Positions 48,701 through 58,218 of a DNA stretch of 64,000 nucleotides are shown in pieces. The notes under the pieces were generated by a model, which was not told the origin of the DNA, did no database searches, and saw nothing but the letters and a program-made list of their open reading frames with translations. The position numbers and the translations under genes are program-made. This DNA comes from Mercurialis annua (taxonomy: Eukaryota > Streptophyta > Magnoliopsida > Malpighiales > Euphorbiaceae). The stretch's first letter is position 1, and every line of letters begins with the position of its first letter. Where the stretch lies: the NCBI RefSeq assembly GCF_937616625.2, contig NC_065571.1, positions 20,645,701-20,709,700 on the forward strand. Reading direction: 5' to 3'.

Positions 48701-50116
48701 TAAAAAGGCGAAACATTAGGATTTGTTTCCTAACGTTTTAAACGTTTGGCTTAAATCGTTTAAAAGGTGAAACGTTAGGATTTTTTTCGTAACGTTTTAA
48801 ATGTTTGGATTGGTTTTGTAACATTTTAAATATTTGGCTTAAATTGATAAAAAGGTAAAACGTTTGAATTTGTTTCGTAACGTTTGTAAACGTTTGGCTT
48901 AAAATGCTAAAAATGTGAAACATTTTGGATTTGTTTCATAACGTTTTAAACGTTTGGATAAGTTTCGTAACATTTTAAATGTTTGGCTTAAATCGCTAAA
49001 AAGGTGAAACGTTTGGATTTGTTTCGTAATGTTTGTTAACGTTTGGCTTATATCGCTCAAAAGGTGAAAGGTTTGGATTTGTTTCATAACGTTTGTAAAT
49101 GTTTGGCTTCAATCGCTAAAAAAGGTGAAATGTTAGGATTTGTTTCGTAACGTTTCAAACGTTTGGATTTGTTTCGTAACATTTTAAACGTTTTGCTTAA
49201 ATCGCTAAAAGGTGACACGTTAGGATTTGTTTCGTTTTAAACGTTTTGATTTGTTTCGTAATATTTTAAACATTTGGCTCAAATCGCTAAGAAGGGGAAA
49301 CGTTTGGATTTGTTTTGTAACATTTTAAACGTTTTGGCTTAAATCACTTAAAAAGTAAAACGTTAGGATTTATTTTGTACCGTTTTAAACGTTTGGATTT
49401 CTTTACATTTTAAACGTTTCGCTTAAATCGCTAAAAAGGTAAAATGTTTGGATTTGTTTTGTAACGTTTTATAAGTTTGGCTTGAAATGCAAAAAGGTGA
49501 AACGTAAGGATTTGTTCAGTAAAGTTTTAAACGTTTGGCTTAAATTACTTAAAAGGTGAAATGTTTGGATTTGTTTTGTAACGTTTTAAACGTTTGGCTT
49601 AAATCGCTAAAAAGGTGAAACGTTAGGATCTATTTCAAAATGTTTTATACGTTTGGATTGTTTTCATAACATTTTAAACGTTTGGCTTAAATCGCTAAAA
49701 AGGTGAAAAGTTTGGATTTGTTCCGAAACGTTTTAAACGTTTGTCTTAAATCGCTAAAAAGGAGAAACGCTAGGATTTGTTTCGTAACGTTTTATTAGTT
49801 TGGCTTAAATTGTTAAAAAAGGGAAACGTTAGGATTTGTTTCGTAACCTTTTAAACGTTTGGCTTAAACCGATAAAAATGTGAAACGTTAGGATTTTTTT
49901 GTAACGTTTTAAACGTTGAATTGGTTTCGTTACGTTTTAAACGTTTGGCCTAAATTACTAAAAAGGTGAAACATTTGAACTTGTTTTTTAACGTTTGTAA
50001 ACGTTTGGCGTAAATTGCTAAAAAGGTGAAGAGTTTGGATTGGTTTCATAACGTTTTCAAAGTTTCGCTTAAATCGCTAAAATGGTGAAACATTTCTATT
50101 AGTTACATAACGTTTT
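45754..50116. repeat. 59-bp satellite array, block 4
   Basis: Resumes right after the LTR of F and runs to the target of H. Same unit and variants. Marker units ATTAGTTACATAACG or the like recur at 45850, 46764, 47239 and 47800. The order around 45880-46310 repeats at 47828-48200, and a local duplication of about 450 bp is visible between 48200 and 48648. No gene. Confidence 0.95.
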
Positions 50117-50427
50117 TGTAACATCCCGTATTTTTCTAACTTGTTCCGTTAAGCCTAAACGGTACCCTTGGTTTCGTTTGAGTGTTTCGACCACTTAGAT
50201 TCGCGTTTCGAAGGTTCTAAACCTTTTAAAATGTGTAATAAGATGTATTAGAAGTAATCTCAGAGTTTGAAACCTTTTCGATTTCAATTTCGAAATCTCT
50301 AATTTTCATCAGAGGCAGTAGCATTTCGCGAGCGCGACATGCATGACTCACGGGCGCGATTCATGTATCGCGGGCGCGATATAGGTGTAGTGGGCGCGAC
50401 GCGTGCACTGTTCAGTTCGCTTATTTC

Positions 50428-50561
50428 TATTTAAACTCACCTTAACTCGACCTAAAACAGATTTTAAACACTTTTAACTTCTCTAAAAACCCTAATTCGG
50501 CTGAGGCTCTATCTTAGGTCATTCCTCCATCATTTCATCTCAATTTTGATTCTTGGTAAGT
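50428..50561 (+). promoter_or_regulatory. TATA box and splice-donor-like site, LTR of element H
   Basis: TATTTAAA at 50428-50435 and TTG|GTAAGTG with intron start 50556, 128 nt apart. The same pair is at 26878/26994 and 34210/34326 (D, 116 nt) and at 45446/45325 (F, minus strand, 121 nt). The constant spacing supports a real promoter and first exon. Transcription start is inferred at about 30 nt after TATTTAAA. Confidence 0.6.
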
Positions 50562-52083
50562 GTTCCTAATCATTCCCTTGTGATTTCATCTATAGTTCGT
50601 CAATTCTAGGAGTTCTAAATCCTATAGCCTATATGTGTGTGGTTGTAGGCTGATTTGGGTTGGTTGAATTCTGAGTTTTATTGCTATTAACCTAATCAAG
50701 AGGTATGTGGTTCAATTCCCTTTTCTTATGTGGTGTAGAGATTGCTAGATCGTTGTATGAATCAATACTTTGGGTGATTTGATTGTATTTCTTTATTGCT
50801 TTGAATTATAAATTCTGGAAATCTTAACTTGATGTTATATTAGTCTCTTGAATTTCAATTGTACATTAGGTGATTTGGTTTTAATGTTACAATTGATAGA
50901 CTTATCGAATTGCTAAAGATTTTGGGTTATAAACTGTTTTTGATGCTTATTTAAAAATTTGGAAATTTCTTAAAAGCTAATCTTAGGTTGCTAGACATCA
51001 AACGTACATTGGGTGTGTTGGGGAAATCTTGTGAACGGATTTTAATATCGTTTGATTAATGATTTTGAGATAAAATTATGTTTTAAGATTAAACTAAAAT
51101 CTGAAAATTTCAAAGTAATGGATCATAGGGTATTAGATGCTAAACAATACATGGGGTGATTTTGAGAAATCGTTTAAATGGAATAGCGTATAGTTTGGTT
51201 AACATTTTTGAAATTTAACTCGGTTTTAACTTATTACTAAGGGCTGGAAATTGTTTAGAAGATGTTTTAAAACTTGTTTAAAAAATGATTAGATTATCTT
51301 AGGATGTGAATTGACTCGAATTAAATAATATGAGACATACAAGGCATTATATGTCATTAAGGGCTCGGTTGAATTATTTAAACTTCAAATTGATATTCAA
51401 AGGATGTTGAATCTTATTGATTCTATTTGAGGTGATATAATTTAAATGTACTTGGGGTGATGCTTGCTAAGTGTTAGCAAGCTTAATTGTTTATGGCATT
51501 ATTAAGTTACAGTGTGAGTTCTTATTTAAAATAATTTGATTTCATTAAGGTTGATTTAAGACTTTGGTTTTAAACTTGGTTTATGGATGGGTCGGGTTAG
51601 ACGTGGTCTCACGACATGTTGTGTTGAGCTATACTGCAGTAAGGCTAACACACTACTTTGGGAACTGTAATTGTTTTGTAAAGACTATTTAAGTATTTAA
51701 CTACTTTGGTTTCGTTTTAAAAGATAAGAACTCACCTAAGCTTAACTTGCCTTATTTGTTAATTAGTTATATGGATACTTGGTGGTATTTTGATTACCTT
51801 GTTTGAATCTTTGGTTGTGTTGTGAAATGCTAGTCCTATGTGGAGTCTAGTATTCTTAGAGTTAGGGGTTGTTCGGATTTTGACTTATATAATATTTTAG
51901 ACCCGTCGACTGCTCGTGCGTCGGAGTCTACGCAGGGTTAGCTATTTTCCAAGATTCACGTGGACAAGCAAGCATTGAGTTTATAGTGTTATTTACCGCT
52001 TTATTAAGTACCACACATTATTTTAGTATATCAAATGTTTGTGAACTGTTTTAAGGATTATGGATCTAGATTGAAACGAGCTA

Positions 52084-52120
52084 CTCGATAGGCTTGTATC
52101 GAGACTGTGTGCACCGGTAA
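52084..52120 (+). promoter_or_regulatory. Conserved stem-loop and palindrome, LTR of element H
   Basis: Stem CTCGATA (52084-52090), loop GGCTTG, stem TATCGAG (52097-52103), followed by ACTGTGTGCACCGGTA. All LTRs in the window have a hairpin here with different but complementary arms and a loop that starts GG. It lies between the donor-like site and the primer-binding site, so it is present only in unspliced RNA. Role unknown; packaging or dimerisation is a guess. Confidence 0.65.
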
Positions 52121-52773
52121 GTACTTTGGGATTGGCTGACTAATGTCTGGCCTACTTTGGGAATCGGTGACGATATGTTCCCATCTACTTTGGGTTAAAT
52201 ACTTTGGGATTTCATTTCAATATTGTTTTCCATAATGAAGTATATATATTAGTATAAAAGGATTTGTTTTAAGGGTTTTAAACTTAATAAATGTAAATAG
52301 CATTATGAACTCATCTCAGTATATCTGACCCCGTTGTTTTCCAAACTTTCCAGGTTTATGATTTTGAGAGCATTGGTCATCTCCGATCTTTTGATTCCTC
52401 GGAGGTCTTTTATGTTATCAGACTAGTTTACTGTTTTACTTCTTAGACCGCAGTAGAACTAGTTGTCTCTATTATTGTACTTTGGTTTGTCGTAGTGGTA
52501 CGACTTTTATATTATTATACTTTACCATGTTACATTGGATTATTATTATATGAGGCATGTTACATAGTTTCGAATTGCTATCAATTAATTATACTAGAAC
52601 TGCTATATAAGTTGTTAGACTTAGGCTGAAGTCTCGGTTGCCCCCGAGCATTGGTTTTCTTGTAGGTTTATATTGAATATAAGGTTTTCCGCGAGGCTTG
52701 CTACGGGTTTTGGTACGACCATACCCATACCCTAGCGCCGATCGCGATCCATGAAATTGGGTCGTGACAAAGT

Positions 52774-52785
52774 TGGTATCAGAGC
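52774..52785 (+). other. Primer-binding site, element H
   Basis: TGGTATCAGAGC, four bases after the LTR. The leader 52786-53123 includes the conserved GGATCTACTGCGG (52868) and ends with an acceptor-like TTTCATTCTTAG (AG at 53120-53121) two bases before the gag ATG. Confidence 0.95.
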
Positions 52786-53123
52786 TTTAGTTTCGAACTA
52801 AGGCCAAATTATTGCATGTTATGTGTTTATCGCTTTAAGGCATGTTAAGTGTTACTGTTGTGTTATAGGATCTACTGCGGCGTTAGGATTCAAGTCTTGT
52901 CTTTTGAAACGTCATCATTTGTTTTCAAAACTTTCTACCTTCACCTTTAGGGATGTTTGAGTCGGTCTTATGTGTTACTAATGTTTACTTTGCGAAGTTT
53001 ATGCTTACTTTGGAATGTTATTTTTGTGACTTGGTTAAATTGTTAATTTTTGAGCTATTTAAATTTACTTAGCGTGTTGCCTTGAGGGCTTTGTTTTGAG
53101 AATCATTTGTTTCATTCTTAGGA

Positions 53124-55916
53124 ATGAATACTCGTAGGCGTGCTGCAACTCAAGTTGAGGCTGAAGCTGATGACGCTATGTCGATTGAGGTTGACCAGCA
53201 TGAACCAGGGGTTCAAGTTGGCAGGGGACGTGCAGGCGGAGTTCCGGCTGGTAGAGGCCGAGTTGGCAGAGGACGGGGTTGTAGAGGACATGTTGCTGGA
53301 GGTAGAGGTAGGGGACGTGGTGGTGCAGGATTTCAGGCACCAGGTGTACCACAAGCTCATATGGATCCATTTGACTTCACGACGTTTCTAGCTGGGATCA
53401 CTGCACTCCATAATAATCAAGTGCAACTGCAGGCGGGACAGATCGCCATGCAGAACCAGTATGCTATGCTGGGACAGATTGTTCAGCAGCAGGTCCCACA
53501 GGCTGGTGGTGTGGCAGTTGGTGGTGGCGGAACCACTGTCAAAGATTTGGTGTTGGCTTATGCAAGGCTAAAGTCGACTGAGTTTTCGGGCGACGGTGAT
53601 GCCCTAGACTTTCTGGAGGAAGTTGAGCGGAATTTTCAGAGATTGCAGGCTACTGAGAGGCAAACTGTTATGTTAGTGGAAATGTCCTTGAAGGGTTCTG
53701 CAAGTGATTGGTTTCGTAGTGCCATTCGTGCTGAAATGGCTACTATTACTTGGGAGGATTTTGTGACTCGATTCAAGAACTTTTACTTGCCTTTTTCAGT
53801 GACCGAAGGTCATAGAGACAGATTGCTGGTTTTGAAAAGGGGAGACAGGTCGGTGAACGAGTACACTACCGAATTTGTGAGGCTGTGTCGTTTTGCCCCA
53901 GATCTGCAGACTGAGCAGCAAAGGGTGAACGACAGGTATGTGAAAGGTTTAGGCTCAGATTTTATCAGCCTTTTGACTGAGACGAGCAAGGAATTTCCGG
54001 TTCTAGTGGATAGTGCCCGTCGGATGGAGGCAAATTTATTACACTTTGGGAAAATGACTGAGACCAAGAAGGCGGGCGGTGTTACTCAGAGTAGTGGGCA
54101 GCAGAGTGGTAGCAGTAGCTATCAGTCCAAGTCTTCCCAGTACAAGAGTAAGAAAGGGGGTGAACGGAGGGGATATCAGCCGTATTCCCACAGTTCTAGT
54201 TACAGCGGTGGTAGCCATAGTTTTGGGCAGGGTAACAGTGGAGCATCCAGTGTTCCTTTTTGTCAAAACTGCAGGCGCATGCACTTTGGAGTTTGTACAG
54301 TAGCACCGGGTAGCTGCTATGCTTGTGGCCAACCGGGTCATTTTGCGAGAGAGTGTCCAACATCTGGGCAGCAGGTGTCATCGGCTAGTGTTGCTCAGCC
54401 GTCTTTTCAGCAGCAGAGAACTGCTTTTACTCCTTCGGCGGGGTATTCTCAACCAGCCGCTTCGTTTGGTGGTCAACGGGGCCGTGGTTCAGGAGGACGT
54501 GGTTTTGGTGGCCGTGGTAACGGTGGTAGAGGATCGGGTAGTTTTGGTTCTGCTCAGGCACCGGAGCAGGGACAGGGTCAGGCTAGAGTGTTTGCTTTGA
54601 CACCTCAGGATGCTCATGCATCAAACGCCGTGGTGCAAGGTATTATTCCGATTTCTTTTGTAGATGTAGTGGTTTTGTATGATGCGGGTGCAACTCACTC
54701 TTTTGTTTCTTCGAGTTTTGCTGCTAAGTTGAGTGTGACACCATCTAGGTTGCTAGAGCCTTTATCTGTATCTACACCTTTGTCTGACTGTGTTGTGGTG
54801 GACGTGGTTTATCCGTCTTGTTCTGTGATTATTCATGGTAGAGATCTTAGGGCTGATTTGATTGTACTTGATGTGTTATCTTTTGATGTTATCTTGGGGA
54901 TGGATTGGCTTTCACGCCATTTTGCTTCTATCGACTGTCGAGGGAAGTCGGTTGTGTTTGGGGTTCCAGGTGATATCCCTTTTTCTTTCCAAGGAGAGAA
55001 GGCGGATGCACCTAAGAATCTAATTTTGGCGATCAAGGCCAAGCGTATGATGGGCAAGGGTTGCCAGGATTTCTTAGCGGTGGTTTGTGATTTAGAGGGT
55101 GACAGTGGTGATGTGCATAGTGTTCCGATAGTGAATGAGTTCACTGATGTGTTTCCAGAGGAGTTACCTGGATTACCACCTGACCGTGATATTGAGTTCT
55201 GTATCAATGTTGTTCCTGGAACAGCTCCTATTTTGATACCTCCGTATCGGATGGCTCCTGCAGAGCAAAAAGAGTTAAAGGAACAGTTGCAAGAGTTGCT
55301 GGATAATGGTTTTATCAGGCCGAGTAATTCTCCGTGGGGTGCTCCTGTGTTGTTTGTCAAGAAGAAGGATGGTTCTTTTTGGCTGTTTATTGACTACAGA
55401 CAACTGAACAAAGTTACTATCAATAACATGTATCCTCTTCCTTGTATTGATGATTTGTTCGATCAATTAGAGGGTGCTAAGTGTTTTTCGAAGATTGACT
55501 TGAGATCCGGGTATCATCAATTTCGGATCCGAGACGTCGATGTGCCTAAGACTGCTTTCAGAATGCATTATGGGCATTTCGAGTTTCTGGTCATGTCTTT
55601 TGGGTTAACAAACGCACCAGCGGCGTTTATGGATATGATGAACCGGGTGTTCAAGCCTTTTCTGGATCAGTTTGTTATTGTGTTTATTGATGACATACTG
55701 ATTTACTCTCGGAGTGAGGAGGAACATGCTTTCCACTTGAGAACAATACTGCAGACTTTGCATGAGCATCAGCTGTATACTAAGTTCTCAAAGTGCGAAT
55801 TCTGGCTGGACCAAGTTACTTTCTTAGGACACGTGGTGTCGAAGGATGGGATCAAGGTTGATCCGAAGAAGATTGAGGCGGTTATGGATTGGCAGAGGCC
55901 AAGGTCAGTTACTTAG
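53124..55916 (+). pseudogene. gag-pol: Gag-protease-reverse transcriptase of element H
   Basis: 930 codons open from ATG 53124. Domains: acidic N-terminus with an Arg/Gly-rich region (about residues 33-75); gag core (about 165-310: [53 protein letters not shown]); a Ser/Gly/Tyr linker; CCHC knuckle [14 protein letters not shown] (398-411); aspartic protease [10 protein letters not shown] (Asp520) and [10 protein letters not shown]; reverse transcriptase with [19 protein letters not shown] and catalytic FIDDIL (Asp856, Asp857). It ends at TAG 55914 in the middle of [11 protein letters not shown], where element F keeps GAG, so this is a nonsense mutation and not the natural end. The truncated product might still make Gag, protease and a C-terminally clipped reverse transcriptase. 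Confidence 0.95.
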
Positions 55917-58029
55917 ATCAGAAGTTTTCTCGGGTTGGCTGGCTACTATCGTCGGTTCGTGCATGATTTCTCCAGAATATCTGCACCGTTGACTAAACTG
56001 ACACAGAAGGGTGTTAAGTTTGAGTGGACTGACAAGTGTGAAGCGAGCTTTGAGAAGCTCAAAGAGATTTTGACTACAGCTCCTGTGTTGGCTTTGCCAT
56101 CTGGCATTGAGGGGTTCACTGTATATTGTGATGCTTTTCGTATCAGGTTTGGGTTGTGTGTTAATGCAACATGGTAAGGTGATTGCCTATGCTTCTCGTC
56201 AGCTGAAGAAGCTTGAGGTGAATTATCCTACTCATGATCTGGAGTTAGCAGCTGTGGTTTTTGCTCTTAAGATTTGGAGGCACTATTTGTACGGTGCTAC
56301 TTACGAGATCTATACTGATCATAAGAGTCTGAAGTACATCTTTGATCAGCGGGAGTTGAATCTGAGGCAGCGGAGATGGTTGGAGCTACTGAAAGACTAC
56401 GATTGTTCTATTCAGTACCATCCGGGTAAGGCTAATGTGGTAGCCGATGCGTTGAGTCGCAAGTCTTCGGGCAGTTTGGCCCATATTTCTGAGGTTGGGC
56501 AGAGACCCATGGTCCGTGAGTGGCATAGTCTGTTAGCTTCGGGATACGGATTTTAGGTTTCGCAGAAAGGTTGTTTGTTGGCACAGTTGCAAGTGCAACC
56601 AGTTTTGATTGATAGGATCAAAGCTTCACAAGCTGAGGATCCACAATTGAAACGGATTATGGATTAGATCCATCTGGATGGAAATTCTGAGTTTGTTCTG
56701 GCGGATGGAGTTCTCAGGTACGGTTCTCGACTGTGTGTTCCGAATTCAGATGGTTTGAGAGACCAGATTCTGGAGGAAGCGCACAAGTCAGCTTACAGTG
56801 TTCATCCGGGTTCTACCAAGATGTATCATGATCTCAAGGGTACGTACTGGTGGAGGGGAATGAAAAAGGATGTTGCAGAGTTTGTGTCTTAGTGTTTGAC
56901 TTGCCAGCAGGTAAAGTTAGAACATCAGAGACCGTTTGGATATCTGCAACCGCTACCTATTCCAGAGTGGAAATGGGAGCGGATCGCTATGGATTTTGTG
57001 GTTGGTTTACCACGTACCCGACAGGGGTATGATTCAATTTGGGTGATAGTTGACCGTTTGACCAAGTCTGCTCACTTCTTACCGATCAAGGTTACTTATC
57101 AGGCTTCGAACTTGGCATAGTTGTACATCGATCGGATTGTTAGTCTCCATGGTGTACCAGTGTCGATAGTTTCGGACAGAGGATCGATTTTCACCTCTCG
57201 GTTTTTGAAGGCGATGCAGGAATCCTTGGGTACGAGATTGGATTTCAGCACTGCATTTCATCCTCAGACTGACGGTCAGTCTGAGAGGACGATTCAGACT
57301 TTGGAGGACATGCTCAGGATGTGTGTTCTGGATTTTCAGGGTAGCTGGGATACTCATTTGCCTTTGATTGAGTTTTCCTACAACAACAGTTATCACGCTA
57401 GTATTGAGATGGCACCTTATGAGGCGTTGTACGGGCGCAAGTGTCGATCTCCTATATGTCGGAAAGAGGTCGGCGAACGTAAAATTTCTGGAGCTGAGAT
57501 CATCCAGATTACCTCTGAGAAGGTACCTTTGATCAAGCGTAGGCTTGAGACTGCTTTTAGTCATCATAAAAGCTATGCTGATCTTAAGCGGAAGGACTTT
57601 GAGTTTCAGGTTGGCGACTATGTATTTCTTCGAGTTTCGCCTATGAAAGACGTTGTACGTTTTGGTGTTAAGGGAAAGTTAGCACCTAGGTTTGTTGGTC
57701 CGTATGAGATTATGGAGAGAGTTGGGGCAGTTGCTTATCGTTTGGCTTTGCCTCTAGACATGTCTTTGGTGCATCCAGTATTTCATATCTCGATGTTGCG
57801 GAAGTGCGTTTCTGACCCTTCTCAAGTGATTGTACCATAGAGTGTTGAGGTTGACCAAGAGCTGTCTTATGAGGAACAGCATGTTGAGATTGTCGATACG
57901 CAGGTGCGTAGGTTACGGAACAAAGAGATTCCGATGGTCAAGGTTCTGTGGCGGAATCACTCTGTAGAAGAATGCACTTGGGAGACGGAGTCTGACATGA
58001 GGAACCGTTATCCTTTCCTCTTTCCTTGA
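55917..58029 (+). pseudogene. pol: RNase H, integrase and chromodomain of element H
   Basis: Continuation of the same polyprotein after the TAG. LAGYYRRFVHDFSRIS closes RT; RNase H follows ([22 protein letters not shown]); then the integrase zinc region (VHPGSTKMYHDL...CLTC), a DDE core ([45 protein letters not shown]) and a GPYEI-type C-terminal module. The chromodomain near the end (about 57860-58015; MVKVLWRNHSVEECTWETE) would direct integration to marked heterochromatin. Damage: 1-nt insertion near 56145; TAG at 56554, 56665, 56890, 57118 and 57838. Natural stop is TGA 58027-58029. Not functional. Confidence 0.95.
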
Positions 58030-58181
58030 GGTACGTTGGTATTGTTGGTTGCCTTTATGCTATGTTAGTACTTTGGGTTATATGTGCATTTATGTGCTAC
58101 TTGGTGATTAATATTTTTGGCATTGTACTATGTGCATTACTTTGGTGTGTTATGTGAGTTGTTGTTTAGTTTTGTTGTTGT

Positions 58182-58218
58182 AAAATCGAGGACGATTTTG
58201 TTTTTATGTTGCGGAGAA
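58182..58218 (+). other. Hairpin and polypurine tract, element H
   Basis: AAAATCG-AGGA-CGATTTT (58182-58199), a perfect 7-bp hairpin, then GCGGAGAA (58211-58218) directly before the 3' LTR TG. The arms differ from those of D and F (AAATTCG/CGAATTT) but keep pairing. Confidence 0.85.

Larger units (their letters stand above)
50117..52769 (+). mobile_element. 5' LTR of element H (2653 bp)
   Basis: Starts TGTAACATCCCGTAT and ends TTGGGTCGTGACA. Contains four GGGCGCGA-type units at 20-22 bp spacing (50330-50400), TATTTAAA (50428-50435), a donor-like TTGGTAAGTG (intron start 50556), a perfect stem-loop CTCGATA/TATCGAG (52084-52103) followed by GTGTGCACCGGT, repeated CTACTTTGGG (52122-52210), CTGACCCCGTTGTTTTCC (about 52326), an acceptor-like CTTTCCAG near 52352, and the family 3' end. 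Confidence 0.95.

Noticed and set aside
52774..52785. tRNA gene
   Set aside because: Only the 12-base complement of the 3' end of initiator tRNA-Met is present; no cloverleaf. It is the primer-binding site.
53124..58029. Integrated plant pararetrovirus
   Set aside because: LTRs, integrase core, chromodomain and 5-bp target duplications identify an LTR retrotransposon; no movement or coat protein is seen.
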